In this document: positions 30,786 to 39,231 of the stretch, in pieces | How the letters are laid out: each line of letters starts with the position of its first letter | How positions within the stretch are numbered: the stretch's first letter is position 1 | DNA from: CAZXPY01 sp964643435 | GTDB taxonomy: Bacteria > Patescibacteriota > Microgenomatia > Woykebacterales > RBG-16-39-9b | Reading direction: 5' to 3' | DNA: 64,000 nucleotides | Assembly (NCBI GenBank): GCA_964643435.1 | Contig: CAZXPY010000004.1 | Coordinates: 45,662-109,661 of the forward strand | The notes under the pieces: generated by a model | What the model was told of the DNA's origin: nothing | Seen by the model: the letters and a program-made list of their open reading frames with translations, nothing else | Database searches by the model: none | Position numbers and translations under genes: made by a program

Positions 30786-31505
30786 ATGGATTTAGAAGAA
30801 CTTGAGAAAACCCTTAATATAAAATTTAGAAATAAAAACCTTTTAAAAAATGCCTTTATCCACCGTTCTTACCTTAATGAACATTCTGAAGAAAAATTAC
30901 CAAATAACGAGCGTCTAGAATTTCTTGGGGATAGCGTCTTAGCCTTTGTTGTTTCTACGTATCTTTTTCAAAACCACCCAGACTCCCAAGAAGGTGATCT
31001 AACAAATTTTAGGGCCTCGTTAGTTAATTCTAAGTCTTTGTCGGTAGTGGCTAAGAGACTTAATCTGGGTAAATTTCTGTATTTAAGTCGCGGAGAAGAA
31101 GCTACTGGAGGAAGAGAACGGGAGTATCTGCTTGCTAACACCGTTGAATCTCTAATTGGGGCTATTTATTTAGACTCTGGTATTGAAAAAGTCTCGAGCT
31201 TTATAAAAAATTACATTCTAAATAATCTAGAGGAGATAATTGAAAAAGAACTTTATAAAGATTTTAAAAGCAAAATGCAGGAGCGTTCTCAAGAGGTTTT
31301 TAGTATAACCCCAACTTATCAAGTAATAATAGAAGAGGGACCAGATCACAATAAAAAATTTAGGGTTGGCGTCTATCTTGGCAAACTTCTAGTTTCCGAA
31401 GGTGAGGGCAAAAGTAAACAAGAAGCAGAACAGAAAGCTGCCAAAGGTGCTTATGAGTCTGATTGGAACATCTTAAGAGAGAGGTTGAAAAAAATCCTTA
31501 AATAA
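30786..31505 (+). CDS. rnc: Ribonuclease III
   Basis: 239 residues from ATG 30786; GTG 30783 is an alternative in-frame start. RNase III domain with NERLEFLGDSVLAFVVSTYLF (catalytic acidic patch) and NTVESLIGAIYLDSG, then a C-terminal double-stranded RNA-binding domain (TYQVIIEEGPDHNKKFRVGVYLG...GKSKQEAEQKAAKGAY). It processes rRNA precursors and structured transcripts, possibly including the many hairpin elements in this region. Confidence 0.97.
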   Translation: MDLEELEKTLNIKFRNKNLLKNAFIHRSYLNEHSEEKLPNNERLEFLGDSVLAFVVSTYLFQNHPDSQEGDLTNFRASLVNSKSLSVVAKRLNLGKFLYLSRGEEATGGREREYLLANTVESLIGAIYLDSGIEKVSSFIKNYILNNLEEIIEKELYKDFKSKMQERSQEVFSITPTYQVIIEEGPDHNKKFRVGVYLGKLLVSEGEGKSKQEAEQKAAKGAYESDWNILRERLKKILK

Positions 31506-31519
31506 ATTAGAATCCCCTC

Positions 31520-31771
31520 ATGGTAAAAATTAGACTGCAAAGGGTTGGTGCAAGAAATCAACCAAAATACAGAATCGTTGTTATTGAATCAAAAGTTAAA
31601 CGAGACGGCGCCTATCTTGAGCTTTTAGGAGATTATGACCCAACGGTAAAACCAGCAAAAATATCTCTAAAAAGGGATCGATTTAACTGGTGGTTAGAAA
31701 AAGGAGCAAAAAGCTCACTCTCGGTATTAAAATTATTAGATATTTTGGAAGGAAAAGAAACTAATAACTAG
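31520..31771 (+). CDS. rpsP: 30S ribosomal protein S16
   Basis: 83 residues: VKIRLQRVGARNQPKYRIVVIESKVKRDGAYLELLGDYDP is the standard S16 start. First gene of rpsP-khpA-trmD; the usual rimM (16S processing factor) between khpA and trmD is absent. Confidence 0.96.
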   Translation: MVKIRLQRVGARNQPKYRIVVIESKVKRDGAYLELLGDYDPTVKPAKISLKRDRFNWWLEKGAKSSLSVLKLLDILEGKETNN

Positions 31772-31780
31772 TTTAAACAA

Positions 31781-31810
31781 TGAGGCATAGCCTCTTTTGT
31801 AAACAAAATG
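31781..31810 (+). repeat. Hairpin/T-run/AAACAAAATG module (copy 2)
   Basis: GAGGC (31782-31786), ATA, GCCTC (31790-31794), then TTTTGTAAACAAAATG ending in the khpA start at 31808. It matches the module ahead of the 31-residue ORF base for base over the last 16 nt. Confidence 0.85.
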
Positions 31811-32041
31811 AAAGAACTTTTAGAATTAATTATAAAATCAATAGTAGAAAATAAAAAAGAGGTAAAAATTAGTTCTGAAAACAAAGAGGATGGTATTTTT
31901 TTTCATATTGACGTAAATAAAGAGGAGATTGGTAAGATTATCGGTAAAGAAGGAAGAACGATTTCGGCAATAAGAGCGTTATTAAAAATTAAAGCCTTAA
32001 AAGAAGGTACTAAAGCTTTTGTTGATGTGGTAAGTAAATAA
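31808..32041 (+). CDS. khpA: KH-domain RNA-binding protein KhpA
   Basis: 77 residues: LLELIIKSIVENKKEVKI start and the KH loop IGKIIGKEGRTISAIRALLKI with its GxxG (GKEG). KhpA binds RNA with KhpB and affects cell shape and small-RNA biology in Gram-positive bacteria. It is 6 nt upstream of trmD and preceded by the hairpin/T-run module. Confidence 0.93.
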   Translation: MKELLELIIKSIVENKKEVKISSENKEDGIFFHIDVNKEEIGKIIGKEGRTISAIRALLKIKALKEGTKAFVDVVSK

Positions 32042-32047
32042 AACCTC

Positions 32048-32749
32048 ATGAGAATTGATGTTGTAACTTTATTCCCCAAAACTCTAAAGAGCATCTTTAC
32101 GATAAGCATTTTAAAAATTGCCCAAGAAAAAAAATTGATTGAGATAAATGTTTTAGATTTAAGGAAATTCGGGAAGGGTAAGAGAAAAACTGTGGACGAT
32201 CGACCTTTTGGTGGGGGAACCGGTATGATTTTAAGAGTAGACGTTTTAGTCGACGCGCTTAAATTTTTGACAAAAGATTCTAGGAGAAGAGATAAACCTT
32301 TTGTCATTTTAACCGACCCTACTGGCGCAACCTTTAATCAAGGGTTGGCTAAGAAACTTTCTAAAAAAAAGTGGCTGGTTATTTTCTGCGGACATTACGA
32401 AGGGGTTGACGAGCGATTTAAAAAATGGGTTGATATGTCGATATCAATCGGCGATTATATCCTCACCGGAGGGGAATTACCAGCCGCTGTAATTACCGAT
32501 ACCACGGCTCGTTTAGTTCCAAATGTTTTGAAGAAGGCCGCCACCGCGATCGAAACTTTTTCCGAAATTAAAGTTGGGAAGGAAAAAATCCCTATACTAG
32601 AATATCCCCAATATAGCCGACCAAGAACATTTCTAAATTTAGAAGTCCCACCGGTACTTATTAGCGGTGATCACAAAAGAGTAGAGGAATGGCGGATAAG
32701 GGGAGCTCTGACGAAAACAAAGAAATCCCGGCCAGATCTTCTTCGCTAA
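32048..32749 (+). CDS. trmD: tRNA (guanine37-N1)-methyltransferase
   Basis: 233 residues. SPOUT-family trefoil-knot enzyme: MRIDVVTLFPKTLKSIF, DDRPFGGGTGMILRVD, FCGHYEGVDERF and ISIGDYILTGGELPAAVI form the SAM-binding knot; the C-terminal domain ends with VEEWRIRGALTKTKKSRPDLL. It makes m1G37 in tRNAs reading CNN and CCN codons, preventing +1 frameshifts. Last gene before the pilus locus, which runs convergently. Confidence 0.97.
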   Translation: MRIDVVTLFPKTLKSIFTISILKIAQEKKLIEINVLDLRKFGKGKRKTVDDRPFGGGTGMILRVDVLVDALKFLTKDSRRRDKPFVILTDPTGATFNQGLAKKLSKKKWLVIFCGHYEGVDERFKKWVDMSISIGDYILTGGELPAAVITDTTARLVPNVLKKAATAIETFSEIKVGKEKIPILEYPQYSRPRTFLNLEVPPVLISGDHKRVEEWRIRGALTKTKKSRPDLLR

Positions 32750-32889
32750 TTTTAAATTTGGGTCAAGAATTTTTTATTAGCGATAGCTATAAGGAGGAAT
32801 TAAACACGGAATTTAAGTGTAAGCGAAAATAAGTTCGCTAAAGCGTTTTGATTTCTCGCAAGCTCGAAAATGGAGTATTTAATTCAATC
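32750..32889. repeat. Structured element between trmD and pilO (same family as 20541)
   Basis: CGCTAAT at the trmD end pairs with ATTAGCG near 32776-32783. From 32791 an element starts AAGGAGGAATTAAA and ends TTTAATTCAATCC (32878-32890), abutting the pilO stop codon. Inside are AGCGAA/TTCGCT (32822-32827, 32834-32839) and ACAC/GTGT stems. It separates convergent genes. Confidence 0.7.
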
Positions 32890-33624
32890 CTACTGGAATG
32901 GATTTGTTTTTCCCGTTGGCTCATTACCGGCCGGTGTGTTCAAAGGAACTGACTTATTGATATTAGCCAAAGTTTGTTCTTGAAGAGAGGTACGAGCCGG
33001 CAAGCTTTCGGCAAAATCTTCCGGTAGTGGTGGTTTCTCCTCGTACGGAGCAGAAACTTTTAAAGTTACGTCGTAGAAACTTCCGTCCGCACTTGTAGCG
33101 CTAACTTGCTCGACAATAAATACTCTCCTCACCTTTTCATAATTACTCAAGAAACCTTGAATCGCTTCTAATGGTCCTCGCAAAATTACTTGGAATTCAA
33201 GGGTTTTACCCAAGTTTGCTGAAGGAGCGTCTGCCGCAGGAGCGGCGGCATTTTTGGTTGAGGAAAGCGAAAAGCCTTGGATACTAACTCCGGACGTCGC
33301 ACTTAATCGGTAAAGAGCCGAAATAACCTCTGGAAGCGAGGGCTTAGAAGGTATTGCTTCCTCAGCTGTTCTTAAGAAACCAAAAACTTCTCCTTCTTCT
33401 AAACTCTTCAGATTATTATCTTTTTCTTGCAATTTTTGAACCCGAACCTTAGCCTCTTTAATTATCTTTCGATTTTCGGATAAATCCTTAATCTGGGGGG
33501 AGATTACAAACATAAATAGGGCTAATAATATTAAAACAACAAAGGTGGGTACCCAATAATCTTTGGGCGAAAATTTTTTTATATTTAAGGACATCTTTGG
33601 TTTTGCGCTCTGCAAAGAGATCAT
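32890..33624 (-). CDS. pilO: Type IV pilus alignment protein PilO-like
   Basis: 244 residues: one N-terminal membrane helix (about 24-45), a coiled-coil (LSENRKIIKEAKVRVQKLQEKDNNLKSLE), then a ferredoxin-like PilO domain with the conserved ISALYRLSATSGVSIQGFSLSS and LEFQVILRGPLEAIQGFLSNYEKVRRVFIVEQV. C-terminal Pro-rich tail. It works with PilM and PilN to connect the cytoplasmic motor to the pilus platform. It overlaps pilN by 4 nt. Confidence 0.88.
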   Translation of the reverse strand: MISLQSAKPKMSLNIKKFSPKDYWVPTFVVLILLALFMFVISPQIKDLSENRKIIKEAKVRVQKLQEKDNNLKSLEEGEVFGFLRTAEEAIPSKPSLPEVISALYRLSATSGVSIQGFSLSSTKNAAAPAADAPSANLGKTLEFQVILRGPLEAIQGFLSNYEKVRRVFIVEQVSATSADGSFYDVTLKVSAPYEEKPPLPEDFAESLPARTSLQEQTLANINKSVPLNTPAGNEPTGKTNPFQ

Positions 33625-34175
33625 ATTTTTTTCCTGAGGATTTCTCTAAAACGTAATTGAAATTGAATGTCGTTTTCATTTTTGGCGTAGGAAGCAAGTT
33701 CGACATCAGTAAAATCTTTTCCACCCCGGTTTTGATCTAGTAGACTATCGAAAAAACTTAAGGCCGCTTGGGTAGCTTGCGCATTTGCAGAGATTGTTAT
33801 GTCGTTTGCTGAAATCGCCAGTTGGTTCACCAATACCGACGAGCCAATTGTCAGCCCAAGCAAATTACTTAGAGTTTGGGAATTTTCTTTTATCTGCGGC
33901 AGAAGGGTGGCTAACCTAGTTAATTTTGTATTAATTGCTCGCGCCGCTACTTCTTTAGTGGCTTGGACTTTTATTGAAGCCTCCAATTGTCCGCTTTTTT
34001 CCGATAAATTTTTAGCTTGCTCTCCCAAACTAAATTGATAAAGATAGATAACTGCCACGGCAAGTATTACGATTGATAAAAGAAAAAACGATATAACATT
34101 TCTTAATTTTTTGTACTCGCCGCTTTTTATTTCTTCTTGAGCAATTTCAGGTAAAAGATTAATTCCTACCGCCAT
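33621..34175 (-). CDS. pilN: Type IV pilus assembly protein PilN-like
   Basis: 184 residues. NLLPE near the N-terminus (GINLLPEIAQEE) is the PilN motif that docks into PilM. One membrane helix (NVISFFLLSIVILAVAVIYLYQF), then a coiled-coil and a small periplasmic-type domain. It sits between pilM (3 nt gap) and pilO (4 nt overlap), the standard MNO order. Confidence 0.9.
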   Translation of the reverse strand: MAVGINLLPEIAQEEIKSGEYKKLRNVISFFLLSIVILAVAVIYLYQFSLGEQAKNLSEKSGQLEASIKVQATKEVAARAINTKLTRLATLLPQIKENSQTLSNLLGLTIGSSVLVNQLAISANDITISANAQATQAALSFFDSLLDQNRGGKDFTDVELASYAKNENDIQFQLRFREILRKKI

Positions 34176-34178
34176 AAA

Positions 34179-35219
34179 TTATATTTCCTTTAGTGCCAAA
34201 CCTACGGCTACGGCGTAGGTTGTGGAGTTATCTATCAATTTCTGTCCGCTATTTGCTGGCAACTTAATACCTTCCCAAGGATTGCCGATCTGGACTTCTA
34301 ACCCTAAAGTATTGGCTAGATGAACGACCAAACCAGGCAATTTAGCCACTCCTCCAGTCACTACCACTCTTTTTATCGGATCATCGGGTCGATGCCCGAT
34401 ATAATAGGCAATCGCGCGTCTTATCTCGTTAATAACAATATCGAAAACCGGTTTTATCGCTGCCGTTACTTTTCCTTCTAGCTTTGTTTCATCTAAGCCA
34501 TAAGTTTTCATATACTCTTCAGCCTGATTAATTTCAAAACCTAAATCATTAGCTACTGATCTTGTCAAAGCATTACCACCAGTAGCAATCGAACGGGTAA
34601 AGGATATTTGCCCGCCTCTAACAATACATAAATCCGTAGTGGCTGCTCCAATACTGATTGTCAGGGTGGTAGGCGCCCCGAGAGTCCTTTGCACCAAAGA
34701 ACGGGCCACGGAGGTAATTTCTGTTTCTAGAGCCAAGGGATAAAACTCCGCCAGCTTTAAAACCTTTAGGTATTTATCAATAATTATTAAAGGTGCGGCT
34801 ACTAGCAAAACTTCCACCTTTGTTTCTTTCGAACTGGTACTCGAAACTTTGTTTAAAATTTGCCAATCAAGCCTAACCTCACTTAGAGGAATAGGTACGT
34901 ACTGTTCGGCTTCCCATTTTACGCTTGAATTAATCTCTTTTTGGTTTATATTAGGCATCTCTACAACTCGAGTAAAAATTTGGGATTCGGAAAGGGCTAC
35001 CACGCAGTAAGAAGTTCGCAATCTTAATTCTTTATGTAATCTTTTAATACTTTCAGCAATTACTTCCTGATCAGCACTTGATTCACTCATCAAGGATTTT
35101 GCTGGAGTGGGGATTGTCCCCGCCCCAACAAGTTCGAAGGGTGAAGTTTTCTTATTCAACTGCACAATCTTGATAGAATATGTGCCGATATCTAGACCAA
35201 AAAAATCACGGGCAGCCAT
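34179..35219 (-). CDS. pilM: Type IV pilus assembly protein PilM
   Basis: 346 residues, actin-like ATPase fold: FFGLDIGTYSIKIVQL (phosphate 1), VEMPNINQKEINSSVKWEAEQYVPIPLSEV (PilM signature), LTISIGAATTDLCIVRGG (phosphate 2) and VVVTGGVAKLPGLVVHLANTLG (adenosine motif). It forms cytoplasmic rings linking PilB to PilN/PilO. Confidence 0.95.
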   Translation of the reverse strand: MAARDFFGLDIGTYSIKIVQLNKKTSPFELVGAGTIPTPAKSLMSESSADQEVIAESIKRLHKELRLRTSYCVVALSESQIFTRVVEMPNINQKEINSSVKWEAEQYVPIPLSEVRLDWQILNKVSSTSSKETKVEVLLVAAPLIIIDKYLKVLKLAEFYPLALETEITSVARSLVQRTLGAPTTLTISIGAATTDLCIVRGGQISFTRSIATGGNALTRSVANDLGFEINQAEEYMKTYGLDETKLEGKVTAAIKPVFDIVINEIRRAIAYYIGHRPDDPIKRVVVTGGVAKLPGLVVHLANTLGLEVQIGNPWEGIKLPANSGQKLIDNSTTYAVAVGLALKEI

Positions 35220-35313
35220 CGCTTCTTTACTTAATTTAAGTCTACCACAACTAATTATTTATCTGCAATATAAATAACTTTTCACTTTTTACTTTTGACT
35301 TTTAACTATTATA
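35220..35313. other. Spacer with simple A/G/T repeats upstream of pilM
   Basis: Holds a run of imperfect AAAAGT-type repeats on the minus strand (35279-35308) and a possible -10 TAGACT for pilM. No gene seen. Confidence 0.4.
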
Positions 35314-37206
35314 TTAAGGTGCGACTTCCGTCCAAATGAATTTAGAGCCACCAGTAATCAAATTAATAAGGTTTCGATTAACAAAATAATTAATCGGAAA
35401 GGTTATGACTTCGGCGGGAGTAGTTAAATTTTTATTCGCAGAAAGACTCTTCCCTAAATGCCAATCTCCATTACCAACTAAGCCGCCGTTCACTTTTAGC
35501 TGCTCTCCATCGTTGCCGTTGTAGCCAGTATCAATTTTTCCATCAACAATATAATAACCAGCAATATTATCTACGTTCTTATAGGTCCTTAAGTCTTTTC
35601 CCATCACAAAAACGTAGCCGCTGGTCTTATCCAAAGAGAAATCTTTGTTGATGGTTAAGTCGCTTTCGATAAAAATTACCGCCGCTAAGTTTTGGGTAGT
35701 AGCTAGGGCAGTGGGAATGGTATTTTGATCAATTGTATAATTACCGGATTGAAAATAAACTCCGTTCACTAGTGGCAATTTACCGGCTGGTAGAGAAGAC
35801 TTCGTTTTAAATTTAGAAAACCATTTCGAATAACTTTCGTTAATTGTTGATGAATAAGGGGCAACGTACCAACCCCGATCACTAACCAAATTATTGATTG
35901 GGAAGACCCCGGAGGAAGCTAAATCAGAAGCTTGCGCAACTGCTTTAAAATTAACGCTGCCTCGGGAATAAAAATCTCCTGCCTCAACCCGTAACCAAGC
36001 ACCGTTCAAAACTTGTTCCTTTCTTGCTTCGTTACCAGCCATATCTTTTATGCGGAATTTTACGGCCTTGTTTAAATCCCAATTGGAATTACAAAAATCA
36101 ATCGTGTCAGTAGTTAATTTTGCGCTTGTCGTCCCAGCTGTATTAGGATTCACACTTAATGACCGCCACCCGCTACCAGCTTCGCTTGGGTCTTTACTAG
36201 GGTCTTCAGCTATCCAAGTCGAGCCACAATTTATAGTATTACTATAGTAACCAAAATTAATTCCATCTACAGTGTAATTATAATAAGCAGTAGAGGGGTC
36301 TAAACCACTAGTAACGTCATCAACTCTGATTGAAACTATAAACGTGTGGTCATTACCAGCTTCGGTTACGGAAAATTCGCGCCAATTAGTTGGGGAATTA
36401 GTGTCAATTTTGAATTCACTGGTTTGTTTTGTTGTTTCGTCGACTAGATCATTGTTGGTGGAGAAAAAATTTACCAGGTGACTTCCTTGAGAGGAAACCG
36501 TAAAATTTGTTTCCGAAGCCGACGCTCCCTCATATAAGGAGACGCTGTCCCAATAGACAATACCACTCCCTTCCAACCCAACTTCAATAATATGTTTTTC
36601 GCTACTAAAGGCAGTGAAAACCTTGCTGATAAATTTCCAGTCCGTATCGCTTGTTTGCGAACCACTTTGCGTAACTAAAGTACCATCGCCAAGGAGAATT
36701 CTTATTTTTGCGGAGCCATTTAAACCGCTTGTTTTAATATAGGCAGATACGACGTAAGTTTTTCCGCTTGTTAAGTTGGGCGAATCAACAAGGACAGTAT
36801 CAAAGGCAGACCAACCAGAGCTGCTAGAATCTATTTTTGCGGAAAAACTACCATCAAAGGGAGTGGCCACCCGCAAAAGATTTGCGCTGCCTTTCTTTAC
36901 CCAGTTAGTCGGATCAGTCCCGCTGCCTTGTTCAAAAGAAGGATTTTTAATTAGGTTGGCGCCACTACTGAAAGAAACAGTAGTGTGGGACCCGGAATCA
37001 ACCCAATACTCGCTGGTTTTTACTCCTGACTCCAGATCGTAACTACTTAGATCCACGTTTACGCTGGAGGTGTACCAGGAATTACTACCGATTGTCCCCG
37101 AAAGGATATAGCTTGTAACCGGAGGGGTTGTATCTCCGGCTGCCTTTGTCGAAGAGAAAGTGCTAAAAAAAATACCCAAGAGAAAAAATAGAAGCAGTTT
37201 TTTCAT
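35314..37206 (-). CDS. Secreted multi-domain beta-rich protein in the pilus locus
   Basis: 630 residues with a signal peptide (about 1-22, ending TKAA). An Ig-like repeat with the DLESGVKTSEYWVD pattern is split by a carbohydrate-binding-module-like jelly roll (about 85-230: NLIKNPSFEQGSG...WDSVSLYEG, as in CBM4/9-type domains). A C-terminal half includes a right-handed, autotransporter-like region (GVYFQSGNYTIDQN...NKDFSLDKTSGYVFVMGKDLRTYKNV). It may be a surface adhesin or pilus-associated tip protein. The 4-nt overlap with the rhodanese gene supports membership of the pilus operon. Function inferred only. Confidence 0.65.
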   Translation of the reverse strand: MKKLLLFFLLGIFFSTFSSTKAAGDTTPPVTSYILSGTIGSNSWYTSSVNVDLSSYDLESGVKTSEYWVDSGSHTTVSFSSGANLIKNPSFEQGSGTDPTNWVKKGSANLLRVATPFDGSFSAKIDSSSSGWSAFDTVLVDSPNLTSGKTYVVSAYIKTSGLNGSAKIRILLGDGTLVTQSGSQTSDTDWKFISKVFTAFSSEKHIIEVGLEGSGIVYWDSVSLYEGASASETNFTVSSQGSHLVNFFSTNNDLVDETTKQTSEFKIDTNSPTNWREFSVTEAGNDHTFIVSIRVDDVTSGLDPSTAYYNYTVDGINFGYYSNTINCGSTWIAEDPSKDPSEAGSGWRSLSVNPNTAGTTSAKLTTDTIDFCNSNWDLNKAVKFRIKDMAGNEARKEQVLNGAWLRVEAGDFYSRGSVNFKAVAQASDLASSGVFPINNLVSDRGWYVAPYSSTINESYSKWFSKFKTKSSLPAGKLPLVNGVYFQSGNYTIDQNTIPTALATTQNLAAVIFIESDLTINKDFSLDKTSGYVFVMGKDLRTYKNVDNIAGYYIVDGKIDTGYNGNDGEQLKVNGGLVGNGDWHLGKSLSANKNLTTPAEVITFPINYFVNRNLINLITGGSKFIWTEVAP

Positions 37207-37691
37207 GGCTCAAGAGGATACCCTAAGTTTCTCCATTCTAAGAAACTATTAAAAACCTTAATCTGCGTTAAATTCAAACCCGACAACTCTTTTAGAAAAG
37301 CACTGGTCGAACAATTATCCGTACAATAAACGACGATCTGTGATTGTTTTAAATCATTGGTTAACAATGGTTCTTCTTCAACAATTTTTCTAAATTCTTC
37401 TAAATTTATATTAATCGCACCTTTGATATGAAGATATCTGTATACTTCCTCATTGGAGAGATCAAACAAAACTAGATCGGATGAATCTAAAATTCTTAAT
37501 AGATTAGTGCTATTTATTAGACTGTTAGTCTCAGTTGCCGCTACTAATCCAGATTCAGTCTGAACTGCAGGTTTTGAAATAGGGCCTTGAGGAATAAATT
37601 TTGCGGTTAAAAACCATAGAGTAGCTGGAATAAGAAAAGTTCCAATTCCAAACAAAGTTAGTAACAATTTTGTTTTCGGATTTAAATCCAT
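37203..37691 (-). CDS. Membrane-anchored rhodanese-domain protein
   Basis: 162 residues: an N-terminal membrane helix (about 9-28) and a rhodanese domain with LFDLSNEEVYRYLHIKGAININLEEF and the active-site loop VVYCTDNCSTSA, whose first Cys is the usual sulfur acceptor. Rhodaneses transfer sulfur or act in disulfide chemistry. A rhodanese between pilin-like genes and pilMNO is unusual and could serve cysteine-containing pilins, but that is speculation. Confidence 0.82.
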   Translation of the reverse strand: MDLNPKTKLLLTLFGIGTFLIPATLWFLTAKFIPQGPISKPAVQTESGLVAATETNSLINSTNLLRILDSSDLVLFDLSNEEVYRYLHIKGAININLEEFRKIVEEEPLLTNDLKQSQIVVYCTDNCSTSAFLKELSGLNLTQIKVFNSFLEWRNLGYPLEP

Positions 37692-37697
37692 TATTTT

Positions 37698-38558
37698 TCA
37701 CTTTGTCAAAGGTGTGGTACTGCCGTTAAAAAGAACGTAATCAAAAATTGCTGGCAGAGCCGGGTATTGTTTAAAAACTTTTAGCTTTCTTACAGTCCCC
37801 AAATCTGTTGAACCAGTGGAAGTAATTTCATAACCTTGGGCAGGTAAATTGTCAGCTGTACCAGTAGTAATTACTAACGGTTGGGCATTAGTATTGTAAA
37901 GAAACCTAATACGAAGTAAGTAACGTCTTCCCGTAATGCCACTGTAAGTAAAAGAAGCCGGGGTTGCGTTTTGATAAGTTACACCAGCGACGCTACAGGT
38001 TCCCGAAATCGCTGTAAAGTTATTAGCGTGAGACAGTGCATTAGCATCAAAGGCATCTTTCCTAGCCAAAAAGGTACCACTACCGGCTGGATCTTCGTAA
38101 ATTAAAGTAACTTCAATTGCCGGTTTATCACTAGCATCGTTGCCCCAGCAAATCTTTAAATCCTTATTAGTTGGTTCACCATAAGAACCGCTGCCAGGGG
38201 TAAAATAATCAGTGAGTAGGTTTAACTGAACTGAATCATCTCTAGCGACGTTACCTGGGTAAACGAAAGTAGGGGAGGCAGCGGCATTAATCGTGTAATT
38301 GGCTGTACTTTTGTTTATTGTCGCAAAATCAATTGTACCCGAGGTTGTGTCTCCACCCGCAATTTTTTTCAAAGCCTCCTCAACCCCAGCTTCAGCGGCA
38401 AAATAAGCGCGATTTGTGGCTTCAGTATTAGAGGCAAGCCGAACATCGATAAGAGAGCGGGAGATTATTGAAAGAAGAATCGTAAATCCAACAACAATAA
38501 TTAAAAGGATTAGTATTAAGACCTGACCAGCGTTACTAGGGGGCAGAATTTTTTTCAT
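37698..38558 (-). CDS. PilX-like minor pilin/pilus assembly protein
   Basis: 286 residues from ATG 38558; the frame continues upstream to 38612 but without conserved sequence. The N-terminus NAGQVLILILLIIVVGFTILLSIISRSLIDVRLASNTEATNRAYFAAEAGVEEALKKI matches the PilX N-terminal family: one hydrophobic helix, then an AxxAEAG(V/I)E pattern. The rest is a beta-rich domain. It is probably incorporated in, or helps start, the pilus fibre. Confidence 0.8.
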   Translation of the reverse strand: MKKILPPSNAGQVLILILLIIVVGFTILLSIISRSLIDVRLASNTEATNRAYFAAEAGVEEALKKIAGGDTTSGTIDFATINKSTANYTINAAASPTFVYPGNVARDDSVQLNLLTDYFTPGSGSYGEPTNKDLKICWGNDASDKPAIEVTLIYEDPAGSGTFLARKDAFDANALSHANNFTAISGTCSVAGVTYQNATPASFTYSGITGRRYLLRIRFLYNTNAQPLVITTGTADNLPAQGYEITSTGSTDLGTVRKLKVFKQYPALPAIFDYVLFNGSTTPLTK

Positions 38559-38612
38559 AAACTTGCAGTTCTCTAATAATTTAATAGTAATTTTAAAAGA
38601 ACTTATTGTCAA

Positions 38613-38713
38613 CCCCGTACAAAACTTACTCTGTCTCGTGGTCTACGTCGCGTTAAACGCGACTGGCACGTTTGACTGTGCCGTCCACGCAGCCAAAGAG
38701 CGTTTATAGGGGG
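38613..38713. repeat. Cloverleaf-like structured element between minor pilin genes
   Basis: CCCC/GGGG outer pairing (38613-38616, 38709-38713), CTCT/AGAG (38629-38632, 38697-38700), then CGTGG/CCACG (38637-38641, 38685-38689) enclosing two hairpins, GTCGCG/CGCGAC (38647-38652, 38658-38663) and GGCAC/GTGCC (38665-38669, 38678-38682). ACAAAACTTACT (38619-38630) and CTACGT (38643-38648) match the element at 15905 with identical spacing. Confidence 0.8.
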
Positions 38714-39223
38714 CTAGGGTCCGCTGTAGTTACGCAGCGCCACGGTTGAAACAAAAGGCAAAGTTAAGCCGCCACCTGGATAATCGCTTAGAGTTAATGA
38801 AACACTTACTTTTTGGGGGAAAGTACTTACCTCACAAGTAAAGGAGAGAGAAGTAACGTTAACCTTATTACTAGTCAAACGAGACGTAGTTGTATTTTTA
38901 TAAACAAAGGCCGGCGTTGAAGTGTCCATATCAAAAATAACTTGGGCTCCGGTTGCATCTTTTAAAACTAATCTGGAACTAGAAGTCGGGGATGGGGTCA
39001 AACCGCAACCGCTGCTAATATCGATTTCCTTTGCATTTCTGACGGCGGCTTCAATTATCCGCATCACAAAGCTTCCGTTTTGGCGGATTTCATTTAAATT
39101 AGTGGTTGTTAAGGAACTCCGGTAAGATTGGAGCAAAACGCCACCAGCAAAAGTACCCAAAATACCTAATAAGGCAATTACCAAAATAATTTCAATAAAC
39201 GTAAATCCAGCACCACTTTTCAT
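38714..39223 (-). CDS. Minor pilin (PilW/PulJ-like prepilin)
   Basis: 169 residues. Type III prepilin leader: MKSGAG, then FTFIEIILVIALLGILGTFAGGVLLQSY, with Glu at position 5 after the cleavage site. The mature part contains SCGLTPSP and a Ser/Thr-rich beta domain. It would be cleaved and methylated by PilD (40877-41752). Confidence 0.88.
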   Translation of the reverse strand: MKSGAGFTFIEIILVIALLGILGTFAGGVLLQSYRSSLTTTNLNEIRQNGSFVMRIIEAAVRNAKEIDISSGCGLTPSPTSSSRLVLKDATGAQVIFDMDTSTPAFVYKNTTTSRLTSNKVNVTSLSFTCEVSTFPQKVSVSLTLSDYPGGGLTLPFVSTVALRNYSGP

Positions 39224-39231
39224 ATTTATAT

